Part shown: piece after piece, positions 11,705-20,871 of the stretch
How positions within the stretch are numbered: position 1 is the first letter of the stretch
Layout: every line of letters starts with the position of its first letter
From: Photobacterium leiognathi
GTDB lineage: Bacteria; Pseudomonadota; Gammaproteobacteria; Enterobacterales; Vibrionaceae
Assembly (NCBI RefSeq): GCF_030685535.1
Contig: NZ_CP131599.1
Coordinates: forward strand, 1,302,001-1,366,000
Direction of reading: 5' to 3'
DNA length: 64,000 nt
Translations under genes and position numbers: made by a program
The notes under the pieces: generated by a model
Told to the model about the DNA's origin: nothing
Seen by the model: only the letters and a program-made list of their open reading frames with translations
Databases searched by the model: none

Positions 11705-12799
11705 ATGTTAATTAATAATGCGCTAAGCAAAGTCGATAATATGCCTTCATCATCTGATATCAAGCAAGCTGGGATGCCAGTTAAAAGCTCTGATAAAACA
11801 GAAGCACAAGGGAATTTCTCGCATACTTTACAAACGCTCCCTACAACTCAACAACAAGAGAATGTATCGCCTGATCTACCCTTTGGCTCAATGAACAATG
11901 CCGTTCTCGATCAAGGCAATCACCAAACAGATGAACAGTTCACTACGATCATTGATGGAGAAGAAACACAAAGTCAATGGCAAAACCAAACTGATACAAG
12001 CTTATACATAGCTCCCCTAGCAGCTTTGCCGCTAAATCAAGAAGCTCTGCAATATCCCAAAGCACAGCAATCAAATCTCACTAATACAGCAGAAGTATTA
12101 GTGAACAATCAGCGAATCGTTGATGGGGTATATAACTCGCCTATCACAAATTCAAACACAATAAAAAGCTCAGTAGCACCACTGACTACAACTGCGCTAT
12201 CAAATGATCCTTTAGCACAAATATCGTCACTAACTGTGGCAAAAACGCCTGCAGCTAATCGTGAACTCACTGTTTCGCAAGTAGTACAAAACCTCACAAC
12301 AATAGAGCAAACATTACCTGCAAATACCCAATCCCAAGTGAACATAATCGCCAATCGTGCAAATTGGGCACCTATCAGTATCGATCCTCAATCACCTCAA
12401 TGGGGGGAAAAGATGATCAATATTCTTCAAGATCGGGTATCGCTTCAAGCAACGCAAAATATGCAAGAGGCCCGTATTCGCTTAGATCCGCCAGATCTTG
12501 GCAAGCTTGATCTGATCGTCAAAATGGAAGGCGATAAATTAAGCGTCCAGATCAGTGCCAATAACAGTGTTGTACGTGATGCTCTTAGCCAAGTCGCTGA
12601 GCGTTTACGTCATGATCTCCAACAACAGTTTATGAGCGTCAACGTCAATATCAGCCATGGCGAACAGCAATCTCATCGCCAACAAACCACAGAGCACACA
12701 CTTCAAGATGACAATGATCATCTGGTGATGGCAGCGTCATCAGCTCCCCCCATAGACACATCAACAGCCAATGAACATTGGCTATCTACACTCGCATAA
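11705..12799 (+). CDS. lafE: Lateral flagellar hook-length control protein FliK/LafE
   Basis: 364 residues. The first two thirds are low-complexity and Q/N/T-rich, as in FliK rulers. The C-terminal Flg_hook domain is well conserved around residues 240-310 (ARIRLDPPDLGKLDLIVKME, LSVQISANNSVVRDAL). FliK is a secreted molecular ruler that switches export specificity from hook to filament when the hook reaches its final length. It begins 3 bases after lafD within the same operon. Confidence 0.88.
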   Translation: MLINNALSKVDNMPSSSDIKQAGMPVKSSDKTEAQGNFSHTLQTLPTTQQQENVSPDLPFGSMNNAVLDQGNHQTDEQFTTIIDGEETQSQWQNQTDTSLYIAPLAALPLNQEALQYPKAQQSNLTNTAEVLVNNQRIVDGVYNSPITNSNTIKSSVAPLTTTALSNDPLAQISSLTVAKTPAANRELTVSQVVQNLTTIEQTLPANTQSQVNIIANRANWAPISIDPQSPQWGEKMINILQDRVSLQATQNMQEARIRLDPPDLGKLDLIVKMEGDKLSVQISANNSVVRDALSQVAERLRHDLQQQFMSVNVNISHGEQQSHRQQTTEHTLQDDNDHLVMAASSAPPIDTSTANEHWLSTLA

Positions 12800-12821
12800 T
12801 ATTTTTCTATTTAGGATCAGG

Positions 12822-13310
12822 ATGATGGCTAATAAAAAAACATTTTCTAATCTCTTAATCATATTGCTGATCAGCATTATTGTTGCTGTCGTCACTTTTA
12901 GCGCCACCTTATGGTATAGCCAACAAAATACCTCCACTCCAAACATAGGTACATGGTTCACAAAAGTCTTTCAATCAGAACCAGAAGCCACTGCACAACC
13001 TGTGTTTCATCCTCTCGATAAGGTCGTTGTCAGTGTCAAAGGTGAACGCCAAACTCATTTCGTGATGCTAGAGCTTGCCGTACAGACCCACTATCCCGAG
13101 CGTATTAAACAGATCGACAACTATATGCCTTTAGTGCGTAACGCATTACTTAAGATGTTCAGTAAAAAGAGATACGAAGAATTACAAAACCAGCAAACCA
13201 TCGAACAATTACAGCAAGAAGTGAAACAAACCCTCACTGATGCCTTTGCTAATACCACCATTGCACGTGATATCGATGATGTGCTGTTTACTAAATATGT
13301 CATTCAATAA
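12822..13310 (+). CDS. lafF: Lateral flagellar basal-body protein FliL/LafF
   Basis: 162 residues. One N-terminal membrane helix (NLLIILLISIIVAVVTFSATLW) is followed by a periplasmic domain with the FliL pattern (FHPLDKVVVSVKGERQTHFVMLELAVQTHYPERIKQIDNYMPLVRN). FliL surrounds the stator and supports torque. In-frame ATGs at 12822 and 12825 are preceded by AGGATCAGG; the longer reading from 12771 lies inside lafE and is unlikely. Confidence 0.87.
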   Translation: MMANKKTFSNLLIILLISIIVAVVTFSATLWYSQQNTSTPNIGTWFTKVFQSEPEATAQPVFHPLDKVVVSVKGERQTHFVMLELAVQTHYPERIKQIDNYMPLVRNALLKMFSKKRYEELQNQQTIEQLQQEVKQTLTDAFANTTIARDIDDVLFTKYVIQ

Positions 13311-13320
13311 TGAGGTGAGT

Positions 13321-14049
13321 ATGTTAGATAACACCCAAAACACTCACTATGACACCAGTACAATACCAGCGTCGCAGCAACATGATGTTGATGAGAACGT
13401 ACTGATCAAAAGGCACCTTAACTTAGTTAAGCGAGTCGTCAATCAACTGCGTCATCACACCAGCTCTCATTGTAGTTATGAAGACATGCAACAAATTGGC
13501 TTGATTGGTTTATTAGAAGCTGCTCGTCGTTATGGTGATGTTGATGATCCCCAATTTCCTGCCTTTGCTGTTTGCCGTATTCGAGGTGCGATTTTAGATG
13601 AGCTTCGTCGCCTTGATTGGCGTTCCCGTCAAACACGTCAGCAAGCGCATGAATTAAATGACGCTACCCGTGATCTCATGAAACAACTGGGACGTCAGCC
13701 TACTGAAGCGGAAATCACTCACGCATTAGGCATTGATAACAGTGATTACCATCAGCGATTACAAGCCAGTATGGCGAGCGAAATGCAAAGCCTTGATCAA
13801 CTACTTGAAGCAGGCAAAGAACTAGAGACACCCTTTACTGACACCTGTATTGAACATGAGCATTTACGTCGTTCACTTACCTATGCCCTCACCCAATTAA
13901 CCAAACGTGAACAGTTGTTGCTCACTCTATTTTATCAACATGAGCTCAACCTTCATGAGATAGCTCTAGTGCTTAATCTCACCCCACCTCGAATTTGTCA
14001 GCTGCATAAACAGGCACTGAAATCCCTCAATCATTATTTATCGACTTAG
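13321..14049 (+). CDS. lafS: Lateral flagellar sigma-28 factor LafS (FliA family)
   Basis: 242 residues. Sigma-70 region 2 (LIKRHLNLVKRVVNQLRHH, YEDMQQIGLIGLLEAARRY, FPAFAVCRIRGAILDELRRLDW) and region 4 (LTYALTQLTKREQLLLTLFYQHELNLHEIALVLNLTPPRICQLHKQALKSL) are both complete. FliA-type factors transcribe late flagellar genes such as flagellin and motor genes and are held inactive by FlgM. ATG 13321 follows TGAGGTGAG. The FlgM encoded in this window is frameshifted in an A8 tract, so LafS control may be altered. Confidence 0.92.
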   Translation: MLDNTQNTHYDTSTIPASQQHDVDENVLIKRHLNLVKRVVNQLRHHTSSHCSYEDMQQIGLIGLLEAARRYGDVDDPQFPAFAVCRIRGAILDELRRLDWRSRQTRQQAHELNDATRDLMKQLGRQPTEAEITHALGIDNSDYHQRLQASMASEMQSLDQLLEAGKELETPFTDTCIEHEHLRRSLTYALTQLTKREQLLLTLFYQHELNLHEIALVLNLTPPRICQLHKQALKSLNHYLST

Positions 14050-14058
14050 GAGCTTGAT

Positions 14059-14916
14059 ATGCAGAAGTTTATCGGTGCCATTATCATTATCATTTGTGTT
14101 TTCGGTGGCTATATTTGGGCTGGCGGTAATTTACGCGCTATTTGGCAACCAGCTGAATTACTGATTATTGCAGGGGCAACCATTGGCTCGCTGATCATAG
14201 GTAATCCCCCTCATGTATTAAAAGAAATGCGCTTACAGTTTCGTGAAATATTGTCTCCCAATCATCATGAAGAGCAATACTACATGGAGTTAATGGCACT
14301 ACTACAAGCCTTGCTCGACACGGTACGAAACAACGGATTTAAAGCATTAGACAGTCACATTGAATCGCCACAAAGCAGCGCTATTTTTAATCGTTATCCA
14401 CTGATCAGCCACGATCATCATGTTATTTCTTTTATTACCGACAATTTACGTTTAATGGCAATGGGACAAATGTCGCCTTATGAACTTGAAGGGTTACTCG
14501 AACAAGAAATCAGTGCCATCGAAGAAGATTTATTGTTGCCATCACGTTCAATGCAGCGCACCGCAGAAGCCTTACCCGGTTTTGGGATTTTAGCGGCAGT
14601 AATGGGGATAATTATCACCATGCAAGCCATTGATGGTTCGATAGCCATGATTGGTTATCACGTTGCAGCTGCTTTAGTTGGGACTTTTCTAGGAATTTTT
14701 GGCTGTTATTGCATTCTCGATCCAGCCAGTAATGCCATGGCACAACGTGTTAAACGTAACATGTCAGCATTTGAGTGTATCCGCGCAACCTTAGTCGCCT
14801 ATGTCGCTAAAAAACCAACACTATTAGCCATTGATGCAGGAAGAAAACATATTCAGCTAGACATTAAACCAACGTTTAACGAAATGGAGAAGTGGCTAAC
14901 TGAACAGGAGGGATAA
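14059..14916 (+). CDS. lafT: Lateral motor stator protein LafT (MotA family)
   Basis: 285 residues with four membrane helices arranged as in MotA: an N-terminal pair ([35 protein letters not shown]) and a C-terminal pair ([35 protein letters not shown]), separated by a cytoplasmic loop. The second pair bears the proline and glycine pattern typical of proton-type MotA. With LafU it forms the stator that couples ion flow to rotation. The start follows TTAGGAGCTTGAT, and it shares one base with lafU. Confidence 0.92.
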   Translation: MQKFIGAIIIIICVFGGYIWAGGNLRAIWQPAELLIIAGATIGSLIIGNPPHVLKEMRLQFREILSPNHHEEQYYMELMALLQALLDTVRNNGFKALDSHIESPQSSAIFNRYPLISHDHHVISFITDNLRLMAMGQMSPYELEGLLEQEISAIEEDLLLPSRSMQRTAEALPGFGILAAVMGIIITMQAIDGSIAMIGYHVAAALVGTFLGIFGCYCILDPASNAMAQRVKRNMSAFECIRATLVAYVAKKPTLLAIDAGRKHIQLDIKPTFNEMEKWLTEQEG

Positions 14917-15914
14917 TGCAAAAAACAGAGCACATCGTCTTTAAACGTGCAGCAAAACGACATTCAAACGAGCACCATGGTGGTGCGTGGAAAGTCGCCT
15001 TTGCTGATTTTATGATTGCTCTTATGGCACTATTTCTGGTGCTCTGGTTGATGCAGGTTGTTGATCAACAAGAGCGCAAAGCCATTGTCGCTTATGTAAA
15101 TAGTGCCAGTGTTTTTGACGAAGGCGCTGGCAATCCTTTTGATACCGCCAACAGCTTATCCCCTATTGATTTCGGTGGCGAAGCTGCCGATCTAAGCTCT
15201 CACAATGCAGCTATGACTATAAAATCGTTTTTTGATGGTAATGGCGATGGACCAGAAAGAGACGCATTAATTCCAGGTAGTTTTGAAACTCAAGCGCAAC
15301 TTGCGGTTCTCGCTTCTGTCGTAGAAGAGACAGCTAAGCAAGTATCAGCGCAAGGCAACATCTCGGTCGATGTTACTCCTCAAGGGCTGAGAATTATTTT
15401 ACAAGATGATTTTAAACAGAATATGTTTCATCGAGGCAGTGCCAATTTAACGCCTTTTTTTGAAGACGTATTACTCAATATCGCCCCTATTTTTAAGCAA
15501 ATTAGCAATTCACTGATCATTAGCGGTCATACTGATGCCACACAATTTAAAAGTAAATTTAGCCGTAGTACCAATTGGGAACTGTCCTCTTCCCGCGCAA
15601 ATGTAGCAAGAAAAACGCTTATTGCAGGAGGGATGCCAAGTAACCGCGTATTACAAGTGGCTGGTATGGCAGAGCGTGCACTTCTCAATAAACAATCACC
15701 TGACGCCAGTGAAAACCGACGTATTGAATTATTTATCTTAACAACACCCGCTGCCAACATTGTTGATGCCCTGTTTGGTACAGGTAATCCTGACAATATT
15801 CTCGATAAAGCCCGTAGCAAGGCACAGTTTAATCAGCCAGTTATACGCAGTGACTTTATTAACCACGCTCAACCAACACCAAGCAATAGCCCACAGCCTC
15901 TTTCTCATTTATAA
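14916..15914 (+). CDS. lafU: Lateral motor stator protein LafU (MotB family)
   Basis: 332 residues. A single N-terminal membrane helix carries the ion-binding aspartate ([20 protein letters not shown]). The C-terminal OmpA-like peptidoglycan-binding domain contains the motifs [25 protein letters not shown] and [10 protein letters not shown]. It anchors the stator to the wall and, with LafT, supplies torque. The ATG overlaps the lafT stop (TAATG), indicating coupled translation. It is the last gene of this half of the cluster, and no clear terminator follows. Confidence 0.92.
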   Translation: MQKTEHIVFKRAAKRHSNEHHGGAWKVAFADFMIALMALFLVLWLMQVVDQQERKAIVAYVNSASVFDEGAGNPFDTANSLSPIDFGGEAADLSSHNAAMTIKSFFDGNGDGPERDALIPGSFETQAQLAVLASVVEETAKQVSAQGNISVDVTPQGLRIILQDDFKQNMFHRGSANLTPFFEDVLLNIAPIFKQISNSLIISGHTDATQFKSKFSRSTNWELSSSRANVARKTLIAGGMPSNRVLQVAGMAERALLNKQSPDASENRRIELFILTTPAANIVDALFGTGNPDNILDKARSKAQFNQPVIRSDFINHAQPTPSNSPQPLSHL

Positions 15915-15969
15915 GTGATTCCAGCATAAATAGTATTAGGCAATAGACAAATTTGTTGATGGGTAACGA

Positions 15970-16263
15970 ATGTCATATTCAGAATTGAAACAGAGAAAAG
16001 CCGATAATCTGCAGAAAACCTTTTTATGGTTGATTATTATCGACTATCTTTTGCTGTCATTTTTCCTATACCAACTCTCATCGCTGGATTTAAAAACAGG
16101 GACTATGATCAGTTTACTGTTGATTTTATATAATGGTCTACTGGCTGGATTTTGTTTTCATCGTGCGAATAGAACAGATGATGGCTATATTATTTACCCT
16201 ATCATCTCAGCTATATTGCTCGCTTTCGTCTGCTTTTTATATTTCTTCTTTTTAGTGGCTTAA
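15970..16263 (+). CDS. Small membrane protein, unknown function
   Basis: 97 residues with three hydrophobic helices (FLWLIIIDYLLLSFFLYQL, TMISLLLILYNGLLAGFCF, ISAILLAFVCFLYFFFLV). The N-terminus is short and basic. No family is recognised. It lies just after lafU, 55 bases downstream, on the same strand, so it could be read through from the lateral operon, but nothing in its sequence links it to flagella. It converges on the next gene, overlapping it by four bases. Confidence 0.55.
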   Translation: MSYSELKQRKADNLQKTFLWLIIIDYLLLSFFLYQLSSLDLKTGTMISLLLILYNGLLAGFCFHRANRTDDGYIIYPIISAILLAFVCFLYFFFLVA

Positions 16264-16526
16264 CGTCGACGACAAAAAAATCTTACCACTATTTCCCCCA
16301 GCCAAAAGCTAACCGCAAACAATGAGATAAAAAAGGCACTACTACATGCGTACGCCCACATAGCAGATAAACGAAAGAAATAACTAAAACTAAATGCAAT
16401 ACCATTGAATGCTTCAAACGGCATCTCTAACCACGGCGTATTAGTTGAATTTCCTATTGTTGCAACCACACAAACTAAAACAATGCAGGCAATACATAAG
16501 CCCAGTTTATTTTCACTAGAAATCAT
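16260..16526 (-). CDS. Small membrane protein, unknown function
   Basis: 88 residues with two to three hydrophobic stretches (LGLCIACIVLVCVVATIG, FNGIAFSFSYFFRLSAMWAY, AFFISLFAVSFWLGEIVVRFF) and a basic RRR tail. Unrecognised. The coding status rests on the membrane-protein composition only, and it converges with the preceding gene, overlapping by 4 bases. The flanking 220 bases upstream are AT-rich and hold no gene. Confidence 0.45.
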   Translation of the reverse strand: MISSENKLGLCIACIVLVCVVATIGNSTNTPWLEMPFEAFNGIAFSFSYFFRLSAMWAYACSSAFFISLFAVSFWLGEIVVRFFCRRR

Positions 16527-16745
16527 ATAACGAACTACTTTATCACACTAAAAAAGTTAGTTTTACACCACATTTTAAAAATAACAATATAAGGTATTAA
16601 AAAAACAAAAAAATAAACTATTTTATATCATTCAAGAATAAATTGGAAACATATCTAACATATGTTTTTTTTCGAAAAAATTTAAATGACTATTTTACTC
16701 ACACACATATAGTTCATTTTTTTACATATATTGTTGGCTATAAAT

Positions 16746-17294
16746 ATGAACTATAAGAAAATTATTTTATTAATATTACCACTAAGTTTATACGGTTGTG
16801 GTGGCGGTGGGGATGATAGTGACCAAACCATTTTAGATGTTATTGAAGATGCTATTACAGAAAGTGAACAAGATAATAATCAGACAGATGTTATCACAGA
16901 AGATAAGCAAGATAATGTATTAGTATCGGATGTCGCTGTTATTGATGAAGATTGGTATTATGGTACAAAATTTGTGCTTTATCGGGATGCGCAAGTTAAA
17001 ACTAAAGTATCAATTATTAATGGTGTTGCGATTGAAGCCTTTTTAATTACAGAAAAAGAATATAATACTTGGGTCACTATTACACAAAACAAACAATTTA
17101 CAGATGCTAATATTCAATATATTGAAAATTTGAGTATATCTCCAATTGCTACTACTCATGAATCTGACTGGGTCACATTAAGTGCTGGAAATTATTACTA
17201 TCTTCTTGAGAATACAAATTTCGGAACAACATCTCCTCCCTTTAATATTAAGAACGATCAAGTAACTGTTGAGTTTAGTATTTCTGCTAAATAG
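16746..17294 (+). CDS. AT-rich secreted lipoprotein, unknown function
   Basis: 182 residues. A lipoprotein signal ends at LSLYGC, so the mature protein starts at a lipidated cysteine followed by GGGGDD, a +2 residue consistent with export to the outer membrane. An acidic D/E/Q linker comes next and then a folded domain (DWYYGTKFVLYRDAQVKTK, SDWVTLSAGNYYYLLENTNF) that looks beta-rich, suggesting a beta-sandwich. Codon use is markedly AT-rich compared with the flagellar genes on each side, which suggests recent acquisition. ATG 16746 is chosen because it gives the compact lipoprotein signal. The family is not recognised. Confidence 0.65.
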   Translation: MNYKKIILLILPLSLYGCGGGGDDSDQTILDVIEDAITESEQDNNQTDVITEDKQDNVLVSDVAVIDEDWYYGTKFVLYRDAQVKTKVSIINGVAIEAFLITEKEYNTWVTITQNKQFTDANIQYIENLSISPIATTHESDWVTLSAGNYYYLLENTNFGTTSPPFNIKNDQVTVEFSISAK

Positions 17295-17304
17295 CACATT
17301 TAAA

Positions 17305-17340
17305 GAAGTTCACCTTAATTGACATTATAGTGAACTTCTA
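17305..17340. terminator. Hairpin between convergent genes
   Basis: GAAGTTCAC (17305-17313) pairs perfectly with GTGAACTTC (17330-17338) in the gap between the lipoprotein gene and the convergent methyltransferase gene. T-runs are weak, so termination strength is uncertain. Confidence 0.6.
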
Positions 17341-17343
17341 TAG

Positions 17344-18096
17344 TTACTTCTTCACACACACGACGATTGCATTACCTGATTCCCCATTCCAAGGAATAAG
17401 TTTCTCATAGTCATGCTCGAACATATGCACTTCAAAGTAAGGCTCAAGTAGCGCTTGAAGTTCAATAAAGCTCACCGCAACCATTGGATGTTCATCATGC
17501 CAAATTTCAGTATTGAGTGTATCCGCTTTTTCAATACTCAATTTCAGCGCTTGTTTTTCACCTTCACCTTGGTAGAACCAACCTGAACTAAAGGTAAAGC
17601 GGCTGTTATCGTGATCAACGCTATGGCGAACAAAAGAATCATTGTTGATTAAATTCTTTTCCACCGCATTAAAACAAAAGATACCGTCATCTTTTAGTGC
17701 TGCATGAGCGCTTTCAATACAGCGTGTTAAGTTTGCAAAGCCATCGCTATAGTGAATGGAATACAAGAAGCAAGTGATCAAGTCTAACGGCTGATCGACT
17801 TTAAATTCACACATGTTCTGCAATACAAACTCTGCTTCTGGACAGCGAAGTTTGGCAAGATCTAGCATTGGCTGATTAATGTCTAAACCAGAACTTTGAA
17901 AGCCTTTATCGATAAAATGACGAACATGAGGCCCTGTACCACAGGCTAAATCTAAATGGCGTGTACCTTTATTACCAAAAAGCTGGTGAAGTCGACGAAT
18001 ACACTCGGCTTGAGCTTGATAATTAATATCAGCACACATTAAATCGTAGTAAGAAGATAGATCTGTATACAGCGCTGTAGAAGTGGTTGTTGCCAA
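17344..18096 (-). CDS. Class I SAM-dependent methyltransferase
   Basis: 250 residues. The Rossmann-fold SAM site is clear: RHLDLACGTGPHVRHFIDKGF (motif I), GLDINQPMLDLAKLRC (motif II), and LDLITCFLYSIHYS (motif IV-like). The C-terminal part has beta strands typical of small-molecule methyltransferases (SDGFANLTRCIESAHAALKDDGIFCF). The substrate cannot be inferred. The only start near the N-terminus is a TTG at 18096 with no good ribosome-binding site, so the true start is uncertain. Confidence 0.8.
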   Translation of the reverse strand: MATTTSTALYTDLSSYYDLMCADINYQAQAECIRRLHQLFGNKGTRHLDLACGTGPHVRHFIDKGFQSSGLDINQPMLDLAKLRCPEAEFVLQNMCEFKVDQPLDLITCFLYSIHYSDGFANLTRCIESAHAALKDDGIFCFNAVEKNLINNDSFVRHSVDHDNSRFTFSSGWFYQGEGEKQALKLSIEKADTLNTEIWHDEHPMVAVSFIELQALLEPYFEVHMFEHDYEKLIPWNGESGNAIVVCVKK

Positions 18097-18489
18097 TATC
18101 TTATACCGTGTAGGGTTATTAACTGGCGCGGATAGTATAGTAATTGACGCTCATTCAAAAACACGGATTTTTATTATTACGATAAATTTTATTTATCAGA
18201 TAACACGTAAAAAATAATATTAATTGAGCGCATCCCTTTAATCACAGTTCTAACAACACGCGATATAAATGATCACCACTAAGACATTTACATCCTCTTA
18301 CAAATAAAACTGAGAGGCTTTCCCTTGTTTGTTTAGTTATTGATCACATAGGATGAAGCATACTTTTACAACCAAATATAATCACAACGCAATAAGTTAA
18401 ATATTATTTCCATGTATTAGCGGCACCAAAGACGTATTACTCAAACTTTCGTTTCAATTTTTATACGCTTGGTGAAATATAGAGGAATA
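18097..18489 (+). other. Intergenic region, no gene seen
   Basis: About 390 bases of AT-rich sequence between divergent genes. It should hold promoters for the methyltransferase and the small protein downstream. No operator, hairpin or coding frame was convincing. Confidence 0.4.
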
Positions 18490-18774
18490 ATGATGACGAT
18501 TAAATTTCAGTTCTTTACGCTTAACAACAATAGAAAACAATTCACTTTTCTTGATATGTCATCATCGACATTTCTTAAAGAAAAAGAAACCTTACTCTCT
18601 CAAGGCTTTGAAGTCCTAGATGATGTAATTTATGCAGAAACAAGTGAAGAAGCAGTAGAGCATTATAAGTCAAACTATATTTACGTATTAGAAGAATATA
18701 ACAGAACGTCAAACCCATTCTATATTGTTTTAAGCATCATCGAATCTATTCGAGATCGCTTCAAACGCAAGTAA
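18490..18774 (+). CDS. Small soluble protein, unknown function
   Basis: 94 residues, acidic, without signal peptide or membrane helix (TIKFQFFTLNNNRKQFTFLD, GFEVLDDVIYAETSEEAVEHY) and a basic DRFKRK tail. It reads like a cytoplasmic alpha/beta protein. AGAGGA lies one base before the double ATG at 18490/18493, which supports it as a gene; a GTG at 18469 is less likely. Function is not recognised. Confidence 0.6.
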   Translation: MMTIKFQFFTLNNNRKQFTFLDMSSSTFLKEKETLLSQGFEVLDDVIYAETSEEAVEHYKSNYIYVLEEYNRTSNPFYIVLSIIESIRDRFKRK

Positions 18775-18794
18775 CTAAACAAAACTATTTAGCT

Positions 18795-18837
18795 AAACTC
18801 ATCGTATTAATACTTATTATTTCAATACGATGAGTTT
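18795..18837 (+). terminator. 14-bp perfect hairpin just before the SDR gene
   Basis: AAACTCATCGTATT (18795-18808) pairs base for base with AATACGATGAGTTT (18824-18837) around a 15-base loop. It follows the small protein gene and ends six bases before the SDR ATG. Only a short T-run follows, so it may be a terminator, an attenuator, or a leader structure. Confidence 0.6.
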
Positions 18838-18843
18838 CACTTT

Positions 18844-19551
18844 ATGCAAATATTGATCTTAGGTGGTACAGGTGGCATTGGTTCAGCTTTAATAAACGCA
18901 TATCTAAGCCAAGGCACGGTTAATCGTATCCATGCGACATACCACAGCAGCCAACCAACTATTGAACACCCTCAGCTCACTTGGCATCGTACTGATGTCA
19001 GCAAAGATTCTGATGTGGCTAAGTTATCAGAAACATTTGACCAGCTTGATATCGTTATCAATACGGTTGGCATGTTACACAGTGGAGATAAGATGCCAGA
19101 AAAAACCATTACTCAATTTGATAGTGATTTTTTCAATCAAAATATCGCAACGAACGTATTACCAACTCTGCTCCTCGCTAAGTACTTATCTCCTAAATTA
19201 AAATCAAAAACATTGAATTACTTTGTGACTGTTTCGGCAAAAATTGGCAGTATTGAAGACAATCATTTAGGTGGATGGATAAGTTACCGAAGTTCAAAAG
19301 CGGCATTAAATATGGCTTTGAAAACCATTAGCATTGAATGGAAAAATAAAGCCTTTAATACCTGTGTTATTGCGTTTCATCCCGGAACAACTGATACCCA
19401 CTTATCAAAGCCTTTTCAGCAAAATGTACCTGAAGGTAATTTACAACAGCCAGAACAAGTCGCTGCAGCATTAATTCACTTACTACAGCGACTGAGCTTA
19501 AAAGATAATGGTAAGTTCTTTAGCTACGATGGTACTGAAATTCCATGGTGA
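18844..19551 (+). CDS. Short-chain dehydrogenase/reductase
   Basis: 235 residues. N-terminal cofactor motif GGTGGIGSAL, a core NTVG motif, and the catalytic S/YxxxK pattern (VTVSAKIGSI..GGWISYRSSKAALNMALK) show a complete SDR. The C-terminus continues as FHPGTTDTHLSKPF. The fold and length match the C-factor (CsgA)-like subgroup. Substrate unknown. There is no Shine-Dalgarno sequence; a 14-bp hairpin ends just upstream. It converges with the permease gene three bases downstream. Confidence 0.85.
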   Translation: MQILILGGTGGIGSALINAYLSQGTVNRIHATYHSSQPTIEHPQLTWHRTDVSKDSDVAKLSETFDQLDIVINTVGMLHSGDKMPEKTITQFDSDFFNQNIATNVLPTLLLAKYLSPKLKSKTLNYFVTVSAKIGSIEDNHLGGWISYRSSKAALNMALKTISIEWKNKAFNTCVIAFHPGTTDTHLSKPFQQNVPEGNLQQPEQVAAALIHLLQRLSLKDNGKFFSYDGTEIPW

Positions 19552-19554
19552 ACA

Positions 19555-20454
19555 TTAAAATATCCAACCATATATATAACCTGCACTCATCGCCATGGTT
19601 AAAATCACAGTGACAAAAGCAATGATCATTGGCGTTTTAAATATTGATTTCAGCAAGATAACTTCCGTTAAACTCGCGCCAGCACTACCAATAATTAATG
19701 CCATTACCGCACCTAGTCCCATTCCTTTTGCAGCTAATGCCGCACTTAATGGGATCACCGCTTCAGCACGAATGTATAGCGGGATACCAATAATAGCCGC
19801 TACCGGAATCGCAAATGGGTTATTTTCATTGGCTACTTTGGCAACAAATTCCGTTGGCATAAAACCATAAATCACAGAGCCAATAGCAATACCACCAATT
19901 AAATACGGCAGTACTTTTTTAAAGTCTTTCCAAGTGGTATCCCAGATTTTTTTCCATTTATTGGTTTCAACCTTAGTACCGCTACAACTCTTCGCACAAC
20001 ACGATGGCTCAGGCTCAATATAGGCTTCTGGCTTTACAAAACGCTCAAAATTGAGTTTTTCTAACACCACACCTGCAATGACAGAAACACCCATCGCCAT
20101 TACAAAGTAAAACACCGCAACTTTAATGCCAAAAGTAGCAATGAATAAACCGATAATGATTGGATTAAGTAACGGACTTGCAAACAAAAACACCATCATG
20201 GTACCAAAACCTGCTTTTGCTCTGAGCAATCCTTTTAAAAACGGAATCGTAGAGCAAGAACAAAAAGGCGTAATCGCACCTAACAGGCCAGCCACGATAT
20301 AGCCACTCCCTTGTTTACCACTCAGGATCTGCTGGATCTTTTTCGGTGGAATATAGCTTTGCAACACTCCCACTAAAAAGCTAATCAATAAAAACAATAG
20401 CGTTAGCTCAATAGCTAAAAAGAGAAACATCTCTAACGTATCTTTTAACATCAC
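19555..20454 (-). CDS. Permease of the DUF318/ArsP type
   Basis: 299 residues with about eight membrane helices and the signature GAITPFCSCSTIPFLKGLLRA, which contains the FCSCS cysteine motif of this permease family. A cytoplasmic loop bears CCAKSCSG, a likely metal- or thiol-sensing cysteine cluster. ArsP members export trivalent organoarsenicals; other family members have unknown substrates. The gene is divergent from an ArsR-type regulator with two identical-type operators between them, which supports metal/metalloid control. Exact substrate is inference. Confidence 0.82.
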   Translation of the reverse strand: MMLKDTLEMFLFLAIELTLLFLLISFLVGVLQSYIPPKKIQQILSGKQGSGYIVAGLLGAITPFCSCSTIPFLKGLLRAKAGFGTMMVFLFASPLLNPIIIGLFIATFGIKVAVFYFVMAMGVSVIAGVVLEKLNFERFVKPEAYIEPEPSCCAKSCSGTKVETNKWKKIWDTTWKDFKKVLPYLIGGIAIGSVIYGFMPTEFVAKVANENNPFAIPVAAIIGIPLYIRAEAVIPLSAALAAKGMGLGAVMALIIGSAGASLTEVILLKSIFKTPMIIAFVTVILTMAMSAGYIYGWIF

Positions 20455-20468
20455 AAAACCTTTAATCT

Positions 20469-20492
20469 ATATTTCTAGAATAATCGAAATAT
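20469..20492. promoter_or_regulatory. ArsR-type operator 1
   Basis: ATTTCTAGAATAATCGAAAT is an interrupted palindrome (ATTTC...GAAAT, extended by AT on both sides). It lies 15 bases upstream of the permease start and is matched by a second copy 49 bases away. Confidence 0.7.
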
Positions 20493-20517
20493 AGATTAAC
20501 CGATTGGAACGATCAAG

Positions 20518-20541
20518 ATATTTCTAGTATTATCGAAATAT
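20518..20541. promoter_or_regulatory. ArsR-type operator 2
   Basis: ATTTCTAGTATTATCGAAAT differs from operator 1 at three bases, all in the spacer, with both half-sites preserved. It lies just before the regulator start at 20563, so the repressor probably controls both genes. Confidence 0.7.
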
Positions 20542-20562
20542 AAATTCAGTACGAGACGTAAG

Positions 20563-20859
20563 ATGAATACAGAAATTATCGCTAAAGCATTGAAAGAATT
20601 AGGTCATCCGACACGATTAATGATTTACAAATCGGTGATAAGAGCAGGTCATCAAGGTATTGCTGTGGGTGGTTTACAAGAAAAACTGGCGATTCCCGGC
20701 TCTACTCTCTCTCACCATATTTCAGGACTAGCATCAGCTGGGTTGATTTCACAGCGTAGAGAAGGACGAACCTTGTTTTGCGTGGCGGAATACCAGAAAT
20801 TAGATTCAGTGATCGCATATTTACAAGATGAATGCTGTGCCGATGAAAATCAGCAATAG
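20563..20859 (+). CDS. ArsR/SmtB-family transcriptional regulator
   Basis: 98 residues with a winged helix-turn-helix (HPTRLMIYKSVIRAG, GSTLSHHISGLASAGLISQRREGRTLFCV). The C-terminus carries adjacent cysteines in QDECCADENQQ that could bind a thiophilic metal; the classical ELCVCDL motif of ArsR is absent. It is divergent from the permease and flanked by paired palindromic operators, so it is probably a repressor released by an ion the permease exports. Ligand identity is not determinable by eye. Confidence 0.85.
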   Translation: MNTEIIAKALKELGHPTRLMIYKSVIRAGHQGIAVGGLQEKLAIPGSTLSHHISGLASAGLISQRREGRTLFCVAEYQKLDSVIAYLQDECCADENQQ

Positions 20860-20871
20860 GAAAAGCGACCG

